A stretch of 64,000 bases of DNA from Cellulomonas cellasea (GCF_030372105.1 NZ_JAUDBQ010000001.1:248001-312000), one strand, 5' to 3'. Positions 25,250 through 34,266 are shown, counted from the stretch's first letter. Notes: a model not told the origin generated them from the letters alone. A program made the numbers and translations.

Positions 25250-26536
25250 TCAGGCGATGACGTCGATGCCGCCGGGCCGGGTGGCCGACGGGGTGCGGGG
25301 CTGGGCGGGCAGGCCGGCGGCCTGGCCGATGCCGGACGGGCCGGCAGGATCGGCGGCGCGGCGCTGGGCCCCGTCGCCGGAGCGCTGGTCGTCGGCGGAA
25401 CCGGCCTGCCGTTGGCCGAGCTCGAGCTCGGCCTGCAACCCGGAGGCGGCGAGGTCGCGGCGCAGCTCGGAGATCGAGGAGCGCAGGGCCTCACGTGAGG
25501 CGTCAGTCGCCCCGATCAACTCGATCCGGATGGCGTCCGGGGAGATGTGCGCCACGACCCGCACCGGGCCGAGGTGTTCGGGGTCGATGGCCAGCGACAT
25601 CACGTGCTGCCCCTCCCCCAGGCTGCGCACCGAGGCGAGCTGGGGCGCGAGCTGCGCGGCGACGGGCGGTGGCGGCGCGGGCGCGACCGGCGCCACCGCA
25701 CGGGTCGCGGACAGCGGCGTCGACTCGGCGACCACCGGGACGGCCACCGGCAACGGGTCCGCGGCAGGCGGTGCGACGGCCGACGCCGGGGCGGGGGTCG
25801 CGGCCTCGACGGGCGCGGCCCCGGCGACGGGCTGGGCCCCCGCAGTGGCCGCCGACACCGCGACGGGCGCCTGCGCGGCGGCCCGGGGGACGGCCTGGAC
25901 GGCGGGGTCCGTCACGGCGGCGACGGATGCCAGGCCGGCGACGGCGGGCTGGGCGGTGAGGGCCGACTGCGGGACGGGCGTGGCGTCGCCCTCGCCCGGC
26001 AGGGCTGTGGCGGACAGGGCGGACGGGGCCGTGGCGGGCACGGGGCTCGGCTCGGCCCGCACCACAGCGGGCGCCGCGTCAGCCGTGGCATCGGTGGCGG
26101 CAGGCGCTGTCGTGGCGGTCGCGGCGAGGGCGGCGGACTGATCAACCGGCGCCCCGACGGCGGTGAGGGACTGCGTGGCCACGGGGGCCACGAGCGGCGC
26201 GGCCAGCAGCACGGCAGGGGCCTCGGCGCCGGTGTCGGCGGTCGCGCTGGGCAGCGTGCCCTCCACGGCGGGCTCCCCCGACGCGTCTGCCGCGTCCGTG
26301 CCGCTGGCGCCCGTGGCGGGTGCGCCAGGCGCGGCGGCCTGGCGAGCCCGCAGGCGGTCGTCGACCTGCCGGTCGCGCTGCGCCCGGGCGGAGTCCTGGG
26401 CACGGGCCTGGGCGTCGCGACCGACCTGATCGCGCAGCACCGCGTCGAAGTCCCGCTGGGAGGTCGACGGGCTCGACGAAGGGCGCGCCGGGGACGCGGG
26501 CGCCGGCACACCGCTCGACTGGACAGGGCTGGTCAT
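25250..26536 (-). CDS. fliK: Flagellar hook-length control protein FliK
   Basis: 428 aa, ATG at 26536. The first 300 residues are low complexity (Ala, Pro, Val, Thr), as expected for a molecular ruler; the first 70 residues contain the export region (DFDAVLRDQVGRDAQARAQ). The conserved FliK C-domain is at about 300-390: LGEGQHVMSLAIDPEHLGPVRV, then DAIRIELIGATDASREALRSSISELRRDLAASGL. It stops hook growth by signalling to FlhB. ATGA coupling to the upstream NlpC/P60 gene; the stop is 13 bp before the flgD TTG. Confidence 0.9.
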   Translation of the reverse strand: MTSPVQSSGVPAPASPARPSSSPSTSQRDFDAVLRDQVGRDAQARAQDSARAQRDRQVDDRLRARQAAAPGAPATGASGTDAADASGEPAVEGTLPSATADTGAEAPAVLLAAPLVAPVATQSLTAVGAPVDQSAALAATATTAPAATDATADAAPAVVRAEPSPVPATAPSALSATALPGEGDATPVPQSALTAQPAVAGLASVAAVTDPAVQAVPRAAAQAPVAVSAATAGAQPVAGAAPVEAATPAPASAVAPPAADPLPVAVPVVAESTPLSATRAVAPVAPAPPPPVAAQLAPQLASVRSLGEGQHVMSLAIDPEHLGPVRVVAHISPDAIRIELIGATDASREALRSSISELRRDLAASGLQAELELGQRQAGSADDQRSGDGAQRRAADPAGPSGIGQAAGLPAQPRTPSATRPGGIDVIA

Positions 26537-27210
26537 GAGGCCACCCCCGTCCCGGCGAGCAGGCTCAGCACATTGCGCTGCGCGGTCGCGGTGGACAGCG
26601 CCGCCGACAGCGCCGCGCTCGGGTCGACGGTCGTCGCCGCCTCCTGCGGCAGCACCCGGCGGATGGCCGTGGGCGTGGTGTACACGTCGCGGATCTGCAC
26701 ATGCGAGCCCGCTCGCGGAGCGTCGATCATCTTGCCGTCCCCCATGTAGATGCCGATGTGCGTGCCCCCGCCGAAGACCACCAGGTCCCCAGGCAGCGCT
26801 TGGTCGAGCGAGGCGACCGGCGTGCCCATGGTCATCTGCTGCCGTGCGACCCGCGGCACGCCGTCACCGACGCCCAGGTCGGTCATCGCGCGCAGCACCA
26901 GGCCCGAGCAGTCGAGCCCGCCCTCGTCGAGCGTCTCCCCACCCCAGACGTACGGGACGCCCAGGTACTTCTTGGCCGCCTCGACCAGGCCCTGGCCCGT
27001 CGCCGCACCCGACGTGGCCGTCGTGGCCTGCCCGGTGAGGGCCGCGTACTGGGTCGAGTCGACGCCGAGCGCCGCGAGCGTCGCGGCGAACGTCGCGTCG
27101 GTGGTCGACCCCGTGGACGTCGACGACCCTGTCGACGTGGTGGCGGCCTGCGGCTCCACGAGCTGCCGGAGCTCGGCGATGCGCGCCTGCACGGCGGCGA
27201 TCCCGCTCAT
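26533..27210 (-). CDS. NlpC/P60 (C40) peptidoglycan hydrolase in the flagellar operon
   Basis: 225 aa, ATG at 27210, ATGA-coupled to fliJ and fliK. N-terminal helix and Ser/Thr-rich linker (about 1-70), then the NlpC/P60 domain: GLVEAAKKYLGVPYVWGGE, catalytic C101 in GLDCSGLVLRAM, QALPGDLVVFGGGTHIGIYMGDG with catalytic H151, and MIDAPRAGSHVQIRDVY. No Sec signal peptide is visible, so it may leave the cell through the flagellar export gate and cut peptidoglycan to let the rod pass. In other bacteria FlgJ does this job with a different fold, and no flgJ is found here. Function is inferred from fold and place. Confidence 0.88.
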   Translation of the reverse strand: MSGIAAVQARIAELRQLVEPQAATTSTGSSTSTGSTTDATFAATLAALGVDSTQYAALTGQATTATSGAATGQGLVEAAKKYLGVPYVWGGETLDEGGLDCSGLVLRAMTDLGVGDGVPRVARQQMTMGTPVASLDQALPGDLVVFGGGTHIGIYMGDGKMIDAPRAGSHVQIRDVYTTPTAIRRVLPQEAATTVDPSAALSAALSTATAQRNVLSLLAGTGVAS

Positions 27211-27644
27211 CGGACCCCTCCCTCCCGGTCGGCTGCCGGCCGCCGGCCGGCGACCTCGTCGATCACTGCCTGCTCGGCCCGCGCGTCCTCGGCGCGGACC
27301 TCGGCGTCATGGCGCTCCTCGAGCTTCTCGAGGGTGCGGGTCGCGGTGCGGGCCTGTGACCAGGCCTGCTGCGCGTCGTCCACAGTCCCTTGGGCCTGCG
27401 CCACATGCGCCCCGTGCTCGAGCAGCAGGCTGCTCAGCGCGGTGCGGCTCGCCACGGCGGCGCGCCAGTGCAACTCGTCGGCGCGCGCGGGCAGCGACGC
27501 GTTGCCGAGCATCACCTCGGTGTCGAGCCGGCGGCGCTCCGCCTCGTCGCGGCGGCGGGTGGCGGCCGCGAGCTCCACGGCGGCGCGATCCTCGGCGATG
27601 CCGCGCAGCCGCAGCAGGCTCGCCAGCCGGAAGGGGCCGCTCAT
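27207..27644 (-). CDS. fliJ: Flagellar export chaperone FliJ
   Basis: 145 aa, ATG at 27644, between fliI and the hydrolase gene, coupled at both ends by 4-bp overlaps. FRLASLLRLRGIAEDRAAVELAAATRRRDEAERR is the coiled-coil start typical of FliJ, with a second coiled-coil arm (about 70-130). FliJ is the stalk of the FliH-FliI ATPase and contacts FlhA. Sequence identity is always low in this family; the place after fliI makes the call secure. Confidence 0.85.
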   Translation of the reverse strand: MSGPFRLASLLRLRGIAEDRAAVELAAATRRRDEAERRRLDTEVMLGNASLPARADELHWRAAVASRTALSSLLLEHGAHVAQAQGTVDDAQQAWSQARTATRTLEKLEERHDAEVRAEDARAEQAVIDEVAGRRPAADREGGVR

Positions 27645-29002
27645 CGGGCCGCCCCCATCGCCGTGACGAGCTCGGCCAGCCGGCGCCAGGAGTCCTCCGA
27701 GCCGGCGGACTCCTCGAGCGGCTGCTGCAGGAACGCGTCGATGGCCCGGCTGTGCGTCACGGCGGCGTCCACCAGCGGGTTCGAGCCCGCGACGTAGGCG
27801 CCCACGTCGAGCAGGTCCTGCGCCTGGCGCCGCGCGGCCATGACGGTGCGCAGCCGCACGGCCAGGTCCCGCTGCTCGCGGGAGACGACCCGGGTCGCGA
27901 CCCGGGAGATCGAGGCGAGCGCGTCGACGCTCGGGAAGTGGCCGGCCACGGCGAGCTTGCGGTCCAGCACCACATGCCCGTCGAGGATCGAGCGGGCCGC
28001 GTCGGCGATGGGCTCGTTGTGGTCGTCGCCGTCGACCAGCACGGTGTAGATCCCGGTGATCGACCCGGCCGACGAGGTCCCAGCGCGCTCGAGGAGCTGG
28101 GCGAGCAGCGCGAACGTGCTCGGCGGGTAGCCGCGGGTGGCCGGGGGCTCCCCCACCGACAGCCCGATCTCGCGTTGCGCCATCGCCACGCGGGTCAGGG
28201 AGTCCATCATCAGCACCACGTCGGAGCCGTCGTCGCGGAAGTGCTCGGCGATGCGGGTGGCGACGAACGCCGAGCGCAGGCGCACCAACGGCGGCGCGTC
28301 CGACGTCGCGACCACCACGACGGAACGGGCCAGGCCCTCGGGGCCCAGGTCGTCCTCCAGGAACTCGCGGACCTCGCGCCCGCGCTCGCCGACCAGGGCG
28401 ATCACGGAGACCTCGGCGTCGGTGCCGCGCGCCACCATGGACAGCAGGCTCGACTTGCCGACGCCGGAGCCCGCGAACAGCCCCATGCGCTGGCCGCGCC
28501 CCACCGTCACCAGGGTGTCGAGCACCCGCACGCCCAGCTCGAGCGGCTCGGCCACGCGGCTGCGCTCGAGCGGATGCGGCGCGACGCCCGCCACGGGCAC
28601 ATGCGCGTCGGCCAGCAGCGGGCCCTTGCCGTCGATCGGGCGCCCCAAGCCGTCCACGACGCGCCCCAACAGTCCGCGCCCCACCGGCGCGGTGAGCGAG
28701 GAGCCCAGCGCCCGCACCGGCATCCCGGCGCGCAGACCGTGCGTGGGACCCAGCGGCATGCAGCGGGCCGCGCCCCGATCGGCGGCGACGACCTCCGCCG
28801 GGACGGCGTCCGGGCCGCTGCCGATCTCCACGAGGTCGCCCACCGCGGAGCCCGTCCCGGCCACCTCGACCGTCAGGCCGACGACGCCGCGCACCGAGCC
28901 GACCAGCTCCGGGCGCCCGACGCGCAGGGCATGCGCCCAGCCCGCGGCGCCCGCCACGGAGACGGCGGCGTCGAGCACGGGCTCGAGGGTGGGCGCGCTC
29001 AT
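27641..29002 (-). CDS. fliI: Flagellum-specific ATPase FliI
   Basis: 453 aa, ATG at 29002. F1-like ATPase: Walker A GSGVGKSS with K183, the catalytic Glu in LVGERGREVREF, Walker B VVLMMDSLTRVA and the family signature PPSTFALLAQLLERAGTS. The N-terminal beta domain (about 25-95) and C-terminal helical domain are of normal length. It powers unfolding and release of export substrates with FliH and FliJ. Coupled to fliH and fliJ by ATGA overlaps. Confidence 0.97.
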   Translation of the reverse strand: MSAPTLEPVLDAAVSVAGAAGWAHALRVGRPELVGSVRGVVGLTVEVAGTGSAVGDLVEIGSGPDAVPAEVVAADRGAARCMPLGPTHGLRAGMPVRALGSSLTAPVGRGLLGRVVDGLGRPIDGKGPLLADAHVPVAGVAPHPLERSRVAEPLELGVRVLDTLVTVGRGQRMGLFAGSGVGKSSLLSMVARGTDAEVSVIALVGERGREVREFLEDDLGPEGLARSVVVVATSDAPPLVRLRSAFVATRIAEHFRDDGSDVVLMMDSLTRVAMAQREIGLSVGEPPATRGYPPSTFALLAQLLERAGTSSAGSITGIYTVLVDGDDHNEPIADAARSILDGHVVLDRKLAVAGHFPSVDALASISRVATRVVSREQRDLAVRLRTVMAARRQAQDLLDVGAYVAGSNPLVDAAVTHSRAIDAFLQQPLEESAGSEDSWRRLAELVTAMGAAR

Positions 29003-29643
29003 GGGCTCGCCTGCCCGGGCGGGTCGAGCACTGCGCGGACCCGGTCCAGCGCCGTGGTCAGCCGGGCGTCGAGGTAGCCGTCGGCGTGCTCGCTGACCGC
29101 GTCCCCGACGGCGAGCGTCGCGTCGGCCACCAGGGTGAGGCCTGTGACGTCCACCGGCGCCGCGGCCGCCTGCAGCGCGGCGAGGTCGCGCGGGTGCAGG
29201 CGCACCGTCTGGCCGCCCACCTGCAGCGGCTGCGACCGGACCCGGGCCAGCGCCGCGCGCGCGGAGTGCTCCCCGTCCCGCAGTTCATGGCCGAGGATCG
29301 CCTGCGCGAGCTCCAGTGCCGCCGCGTGCAGGCGCCGCTCCGCGTCGGCGAGCACCGGGGCCGTGCGGGCCGCGGCGGCCGTCGCGGCCCGTCCGAGCAC
29401 CGCGAGCGCCTCGGCGTGCTCGGCAGCCCGCACCGCCTCGGCCCGCTCGCGCTCGAGGGCCACACGCGCGGCCTCCACGGCCGCTGCCTCGGCGGCGTCC
29501 CGGCGTCCAGCCGCGAAGCCCATGGCGTGCCCCGCCCCGCGCGCCCGGTCCAGCTCGGCCGCGAGGGCTGCGTCACGCGACTCGTCGCGACGCTGGCCCA
29601 CGAAGGCGGTCTCGAACGGGCTGGTGCGCAGGTCAGGAGACAT
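28999..29643 (-). CDS. fliH: Flagellar assembly protein FliH
   Basis: 214 aa, ATG at 29643, overlapping fliG by 11 bp. N-terminal region with LRTSPFETAFVG, a central Ala/Glu/Arg-rich coiled coil (about 25-120) and the C-terminal FliH/V-ATPase-E-like domain (LELAQAILGHELRDGEHSARAALARV, then VRLHPRDLAAL, VDVTGLTLVADATLAVGDAVSEHADGYLDARL). It anchors and regulates FliI at the C-ring. Its place between fliG and fliI is canonical. Confidence 0.9.
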   Translation of the reverse strand: MSPDLRTSPFETAFVGQRRDESRDAALAAELDRARGAGHAMGFAAGRRDAAEAAAVEAARVALERERAEAVRAAEHAEALAVLGRAATAAAARTAPVLADAERRLHAAALELAQAILGHELRDGEHSARAALARVRSQPLQVGGQTVRLHPRDLAALQAAAAPVDVTGLTLVADATLAVGDAVSEHADGYLDARLTTALDRVRAVLDPPGQASP

Positions 29644-30634
29644 ACTCGTCCTCGCCGTCGCGGCGGATGACGATCTGGCCGCCCTCCTCCAGGCGTCGGA
29701 TCACCTGCACGATGCTCGCGCGGGCGTCCTCCACCTGGGAGAGCCGCACCGGTCCGAGCAGCTCCACCTCCTCGGTGAGGTTCTCGCGCGCACGCTCGGA
29801 CAGGTTCCGCAGGATCTTCTCCCGCACCTCGGTGGCGACGCCCTTGAGCGCCACGGACAGCTCGCCCATCTCCACCTGGCGCAGCACGAGCTGCATCGCC
29901 CGGTCCTCGAGCAGCACGATGTCGCCGAAGACGAACATGCGGCTGCGCACCTCCTCCGCGAGCGCCTCGTCGCGGGCCTGCAGCCCCTCGAGGATGAGCT
30001 TCTCGGTGGTGGGGTCCGCGCGGTTGATGATCTCCACGAGCGGCTGCACGCCGCCCACGGCCGACAGCTCCTGCGGGGTCAGCACTGTGGACGCGTTGCG
30101 GCGCAGGTTGTCCGCGACGACTGCCACGACATCCGGCGAGGCGCGCTCCATCAGGGCGATGCGGTGCGCCACCTCGGCCTGCAGGTCCCCGTCCAGGCCG
30201 GCGAGGATCGCCGAGGCGTGGTCCGGGCGCAGGTGCGCGAGCACCAGCGCGATGGTCTGCGGGTGCTCGCCGCTGATCAGCGACAGCACCTGGCGCGCGT
30301 CGGCGTGCTGCAGGAAGTCGAACCGCTGCCCCGCCATCGACGACTGGAGCCGGTCGATCATCCCGGCGGCCTGGTCACGGCCGATCGACGCTTCCAGCAG
30401 GTGCTGGGCGTAGCCGAGCCCACCGCCCACGCCGGGGCCGGTCAGCGAGATCGCGTAGAACTCGTCGAGCACCTCATCAGCGACGGACTGGTCGACGTGC
30501 TCCAGGCGCAGGATCTCCGCGGTGAGCTCCTCGATCTCGGCGACGTCGAGCTGCGCCATGACGCGCGCGGCCCGGTCGCGGCCGAGCTGGAGCAGCATCA
30601 TCGCCGCCTTCTGGGTGCCCGTCAGCGTCGCCAT
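29633..30634 (-). CDS. fliG: Flagellar motor switch protein FliG
   Basis: 333 aa from ATG 30634, which overlaps the fliF stop as TGATG; the codon before it is TTG and less likely. Blocks: TGTQKAAMMLLQLGRDRAARVM (N-domain bound to FliF), the EHPQT motif in LISGEHPQTIALVLAHL (middle domain, contacts FliM) and the C-terminal torque helix with charged residues RAMQLVLRQVEMGELSVALKG and RENLTEEVELLG. It converts stator proton flow into rotation. Confidence 0.97.
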   Translation of the reverse strand: MATLTGTQKAAMMLLQLGRDRAARVMAQLDVAEIEELTAEILRLEHVDQSVADEVLDEFYAISLTGPGVGGGLGYAQHLLEASIGRDQAAGMIDRLQSSMAGQRFDFLQHADARQVLSLISGEHPQTIALVLAHLRPDHASAILAGLDGDLQAEVAHRIALMERASPDVVAVVADNLRRNASTVLTPQELSAVGGVQPLVEIINRADPTTEKLILEGLQARDEALAEEVRSRMFVFGDIVLLEDRAMQLVLRQVEMGELSVALKGVATEVREKILRNLSERARENLTEEVELLGPVRLSQVEDARASIVQVIRRLEEGGQIVIRRDGEDEYVS

Positions 30635-32235
30635 CAACGGCCGCCCGAGCTCGAGCCGGATGAGCTGAGCCAGCCGCGCAGCAGGTCCGCGACCTCGGCG
30701 GGCTGCTCATCGGCCAGGGCGCTGATCTCCGCCCGGCGCAGGGCCGAGCCGTCCTGCACCACGGGCGCCGCCACGAGGGCCATGGCATCCGAGTCCGGGC
30801 CGCCACCCTCGAGCTCGAGCGTCTCGCCACCGAGCAACGGCAGCTCCCCGATGTCGAGGGACTCGCGGCGGTTGCGCCGCGACCTGCGGGCGGCGGCGAT
30901 GGCCAGCGCCAGCACGACCATCAGCACGACGCCCCCGATGGCGAGCTGGCGGACCAGGGACGCGGTGGCGGCCTTGGCGGCCTGCTCGTCGGCGGCGCTC
31001 AGCGCGGCCTGCGCGGCCTCGGCCGTCGAGGTGTCGAAGGCCATCCGCTGCACGGCGACCGTGTCACCGCGCTCGGTGTCGATCCCGGCGGCGGCGCTGA
31101 CCATCGCGGTGAGCTCCGCCATGTCGATCTTCGCGGCGGCGGTGGCGTCCACGGCGACGGCCAGCGACTGCCGCTTCACGCTGCCCGGCGCCGTCACCGT
31201 CTGCTCGGTGACCTTGTTGACCGCGTTGTTGAGGTTCTCGGTGGTGGACGAGTACGCGCCGGAGTCGTCGTCGCCCGACGGCACCGCGATGTTGTCCGGC
31301 CCCAGCACGCCCGTGGCGGTCCCGCTGTTGCCCCGGCCCGTGTACTCCTCCTTGGTGGTCGCCGAGACGAGCGGCGGCACGTCCGGCGTGGCGGAGAACT
31401 GCTCGCTCACCCGCTCGGTCTGGTCGTAGTCGAGCTCGGCGGTGAGCGTCACGGCGGACTTGCCGACCCCGACCACCCGGTCCAGCAGCGCCTGCACGGC
31501 GACCTGCACCCGGGACTCGTACTCGGCGGTCTGCTGGCCGGACATCCCGACGCCGCTCTCGGCGCCCACGGTGGACAGCACCGCGCCGCTCGAGTCGACC
31601 ACCGCGACGTCGGCGGGCTTCATGCCCTCGATGCCCGCGGACACCAGGTGCACGATCGCCTGCACCTGCTCGGCGCCCAGCGACGTGCCGGTCTTGGTGC
31701 GCACGAACACCGACGCCGTCGGGTCGGCGGTCTGCGAGACGAAGACGCTCTCCTCCGGGATGGCCAGCTTCACCGTCGCGGCCTCGACGCCCGCCAGCGC
31801 GCTGATCGTCTTGGACAGCTCGCCCTCGAGCGCGCGCTGGTAGGTGACCTCCTGCTGGAACTCCGAGGCCGTCATGCCCATGTCGTCGAGCAGCGAGTAC
31901 CCGCCGCCGTCGGCGTTCGCGGGCAGCCCGGCCGCGGCGAGCTTGAGCCGCATCGAGTAGAGCTGGTCGGCGGGGACCATGACGGTGGAGCCGCCGTCGG
32001 CGAGCTCGTAGGAGACCCCGGCGGCGCTCAGCTCGTCGACCACGGCGCTCGCGTCGGTGGCGGACAGGCTGGTGAACAGCGGGCTCAGCGTCGGCTTCGT
32101 CATCCAGGCGCCCAGCGCCACGGCGCCCAGCACCACCACGGCCACGCCGATGATCGCCAGGGTGCGCTGCGCCAGCGTGAACTGCTTGACGGTGCCGCCC
32201 ATGCGCTCCAGCACCGCGGAGAGCTGCGCGGGCAT
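30634..32235 (-). CDS. fliF: Flagellar MS-ring protein FliF
   Basis: 533 aa, ATG at 32235 (TGATG overlap with fliE). Two transmembrane helices, about 24-45 and 440-460 (LAIGGVVLMVVLALAIAA), bracket the ring-building motifs: SLSATDASAVVDELSAAGVSY, QRALEGELSKTI, VKLAIPEESVFVSQTADPTASVFV, VSAGIEGMKPADVAVVD. The C-terminal tail (AEISALADEQPAEVADLLRGWL) is the FliG-binding segment. It is the base on which the flagellum is assembled. Confidence 0.97.
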   Translation of the reverse strand: MPAQLSAVLERMGGTVKQFTLAQRTLAIIGVAVVVLGAVALGAWMTKPTLSPLFTSLSATDASAVVDELSAAGVSYELADGGSTVMVPADQLYSMRLKLAAAGLPANADGGGYSLLDDMGMTASEFQQEVTYQRALEGELSKTISALAGVEAATVKLAIPEESVFVSQTADPTASVFVRTKTGTSLGAEQVQAIVHLVSAGIEGMKPADVAVVDSSGAVLSTVGAESGVGMSGQQTAEYESRVQVAVQALLDRVVGVGKSAVTLTAELDYDQTERVSEQFSATPDVPPLVSATTKEEYTGRGNSGTATGVLGPDNIAVPSGDDDSGAYSSTTENLNNAVNKVTEQTVTAPGSVKRQSLAVAVDATAAAKIDMAELTAMVSAAAGIDTERGDTVAVQRMAFDTSTAEAAQAALSAADEQAAKAATASLVRQLAIGGVVLMVVLALAIAAARRSRRNRRESLDIGELPLLGGETLELEGGGPDSDAMALVAAPVVQDGSALRRAEISALADEQPAEVADLLRGWLSSSGSSSGGR

Positions 32236-32546
32236 CAGGCCTGCATCCGCATGATCTCGGTGAACGCGTCCACTGCCTTATTGCGCAGCGCGGCGGTCAG
32301 CTCGAGGGTGAGGCTCGCCTCGGCGGAGGCCACCGTGTAGTCGTGCACGTCGTCGAGGTCGCCGGTGACGGCCCGCACCGCGAGCTCATTGCTCGTGGAC
32401 TGGAGCTGCTGCAGCGAGTCGATGGACCCGAGCACCGAGGCGAAGGCGCTGCCGTCGGAGGCCGGCGCCTTGTCCGTCCCAGTGAGCGCGGACAGGTACG
32501 CGGTGGGCGCGACAGAAGTCACGCCGCCGATCGCGGGGATGCTCAT
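32235..32546 (-). CDS. fliE: Flagellar hook-basal body protein FliE
   Basis: 103 aa from ATG 32546 (TGATG overlap with flgC). After a variable N-terminus the FliE core appears: SIDSLQQLQSTSNELAVRAVTGDLDDVHDYTVASAEASLTLELTAALRNKAVDAFTEIMRMQ. It links the MS ring to the rod. Its length matches the family. Confidence 0.93.
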   Translation of the reverse strand: MSIPAIGGVTSVAPTAYLSALTGTDKAPASDGSAFASVLGSIDSLQQLQSTSNELAVRAVTGDLDDVHDYTVASAEASLTLELTAALRNKAVDAFTEIMRMQA

Positions 32547-32947
32547 CAGTTGCGTCCGATCTGGAGTGCCGCCTCGTACGTGGCCTTCGCCCGGTCCACC
32601 ACGGCGGCGTTCGCCTGGTAGCCGCGCTGCGCCATGATCAACTGGCTCATCTGGCTGGCCATGTCCACCTCGGGGTAGCGCACGTACCCCGCCTCGTCGG
32701 CCAGCGGGTTGTCCGGCTCGTAGACCATCCGCCCCTCGGCGTCGCCCAGGGCGATGCCGGCCACCTGCACCCCGCCGCCGTCCTGGGTGGCGATCTCCTG
32801 GGCGATCACGTACTTCGCCTGGTAGGCGTCCTCCGTGGTGGACGTCGCGGTGGACATGTTCGCCAGGTTGTCGCTGACCGCGTCGAGCCACTTGCGGTAG
32901 ACGGTCAGGCCGGTGCTGGCGATGCCGATGGCGCCGAACGTGGTCAT
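32546..32947 (-). CDS. flgC: Flagellar rod protein FlgC
   Basis: 133 aa from ATG 32947 (TGATG overlap with flgB). Start motif FGAIGIASTGLTVYRKWLDAVSDNLANMST, middle GVQVAGIALGDAEGRMVYEPDNPLADEAGYVRYPEVD (FlgC-specific), end MSQLIMAQRGYQANAAVVDRAKATYEAALQIGR. A proximal rod subunit. Confidence 0.95.
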   Translation of the reverse strand: MTTFGAIGIASTGLTVYRKWLDAVSDNLANMSTATSTTEDAYQAKYVIAQEIATQDGGGVQVAGIALGDAEGRMVYEPDNPLADEAGYVRYPEVDMASQMSQLIMAQRGYQANAAVVDRAKATYEAALQIGRN

Positions 32948-33294
32948 CAGCTGCTCCTCATGGCGGTGCGGATCCCGGCGTACGTGCCGCTGACGGCCTG
33001 CGTCGCGAGCTGGTAGCGCAGGTTCGTGTCGATGTTGAGCAGCGTCTCGGCGTCGAGGTTCACGTTGTTGCCGTCCTCGCGCGTGGGCTCGAGGGACCGG
33101 GCGGTGGTGGCCTCGGCAGCGCCTGTCCCCTTGCCGACGGCACGCGTCAGGGCGTCCTCGAAGGACACGCGCTTCGCCTGGAAGCCGGGGGTCTGGATGT
33201 TCGCCACGTTCTCGGCGATGGCGCGCTGTCGCAGCGCCAACCCGTCGAGGGCGCTGTTCAGCGCCACATAGCTGACCGATCCGAACATGGACAT
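32947..33294 (-). CDS. flgB: Flagellar rod protein FlgB
   Basis: 115 aa from ATG 33294 (MSMFGSV), with GAGGTGG a few bases upstream; the in-frame sequence above it overlaps the promoter. Core: LDGLALRQRAIAENVANIQTPGFQAKRVSFEDAL, then NNVNLDAETLLNIDTNLRYQLATQAVS. A proximal rod subunit and the first gene of the 12-gene flgB-flgE operon. The sigma-28-like promoter is at 33373-33402, giving a leader of about 70 nt. Confidence 0.94.
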   Translation of the reverse strand: MSMFGSVSYVALNSALDGLALRQRAIAENVANIQTPGFQAKRVSFEDALTRAVGKGTGAAEATTARSLEPTREDGNNVNLDAETLLNIDTNLRYQLATQAVSGTYAGIRTAMRSS

Positions 33295-33372
33295 GCGAGA
33301 CCACCTCACCGACGTGGTACTTCGGGTCGGCCGATCCGTGGCCTGTTGCGCGAGCACTCCCTGCTCGGGTTC

Positions 33373-33402
33373 CTCATCGGAGGCGGCTGCGCAGACCTGA
33401 GG
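33373..33402 (-). promoter_or_regulatory. Sigma-28-like promoter of the flgB-flgE operon
   Basis: Minus strand CCTCAG (33402-33397), 16-nt spacer, CCGATGAG (33380-33373). Both hexamer and octamer are identical to those of fliC. It is the main recognisable element in the 209-bp gap 33295-33503. Confidence 0.85.
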
Positions 33403-33503
33403 TGTTCCACCCATCGAGGCCGACCTTCACCCGGACGGCTCAATCGGTTCGGGCATGTGTGTCCGGCGGTGTCCGGGTCATCCGGTGGGCGGCGGCGGGC
33501 TCC

Positions 33504-33839
33504 TCAGCCCTCGACGTCGAGGTACACGGGCGCCTGGGAGCCGTGCGTGCGCAGCACGGAGACCACGTCGAGGTGGCGTCGGCTCATCGCCGCCGCCTCG
33601 GCCACCCGCTGCGCCGCGGAGGCCTGCGCGTCGAGGAGCCGCCGCGCGCGGGGCGCCAGCTCGGCTGGCAGCGGGCCCAGGCCGGGCTCGGGGCGCCAGG
33701 GCGCGGGGTCCACGGCGGCAAGCCCGTCGGCGGCCAGCGCCTGCGCCTGCTCGACGTGGGCCTCGAGCGCGTCCAGGGCGGCGGGCCAGCCCGTGGGCGC
33801 GTCAGCCGGCGCGTCGGCGGCGAGCACGTCAGCCGACAC
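33504..33839 (-). CDS. Small protein in the fliT position
   Basis: 111 aa, GTG at 33839, overlapping the fliS stop by 11 bp. Mostly helical and rich in Ala; WPAALDALEAHVEQAQALAADGLAAVDP and RARRLLDAQASAAQRVAEAAAMSRRHLDVVSVL suggest two helices of a FliT-type chaperone, and the place after fliD-fliS is where fliT sits. FliT binds FliD. Sequence similarity is too weak for certainty. Confidence 0.55.
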   Translation of the reverse strand: MSADVLAADAPADAPTGWPAALDALEAHVEQAQALAADGLAAVDPAPWRPEPGLGPLPAELAPRARRLLDAQASAAQRVAEAAAMSRRHLDVVSVLRTHGSQAPVYLDVEG

Positions 33840-34266
33840 CGAGCTCGCCCACCAGCATCTCGGAGGCCACCGGCTGCCGGGGCGCCGGGACGGCGGCCCG
33901 CGCGACGACGTCAGCGGCGCCGTGCCACGCCTCGCGCAGCGGCCCGATGACGTCGCGGCACGCGGCCGTCCGGTCCGGGTCCGCCGTCATCGACGCCTCG
34001 ATCAGCTCGGCCAGCAAGTACGTGTAGATCGACATCAGGCCGGGTGCGCCGTCCCACGCGTCCACGTCCAGGCTCGCGATGAGCTCCGAGAGGATCTCCT
34101 GCGCGTGCGTGAGCTGCGCGGTGCCCTCGATCCGGTCGCCGGCGCGCTGCGCGGCCTCGGCCCGCTCGACGTCGAGCAGCATCCGGTCGTACAGCATGGT
34201 CAGCAGGCGCTCGGACCCGACGGTCGCGACGGTGTCAGCCAGGTAGCGCGATCGGACGTCATACAT
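33829..34266 (-). CDS. fliS: Flagellin export chaperone FliS
   Basis: 145 aa, ATG at 34266. Signature blocks MYDVRSRYLADTVATVGSERLLTMLYDRMLLDVERAE, THAQEILSELIASLDVDAWDGAPGLMSIYTYLLAELIEAS and then an extended C-terminal tail (PAPRQPVASEMLVGE). FliS keeps flagellin unfolded before export. It lies after fliD, 43 bp apart. Confidence 0.94.
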   Translation of the reverse strand: MYDVRSRYLADTVATVGSERLLTMLYDRMLLDVERAEAAQRAGDRIEGTAQLTHAQEILSELIASLDVDAWDGAPGLMSIYTYLLAELIEASMTADPDRTAACRDVIGPLREAWHGAADVVARAAVPAPRQPVASEMLVGELGVG

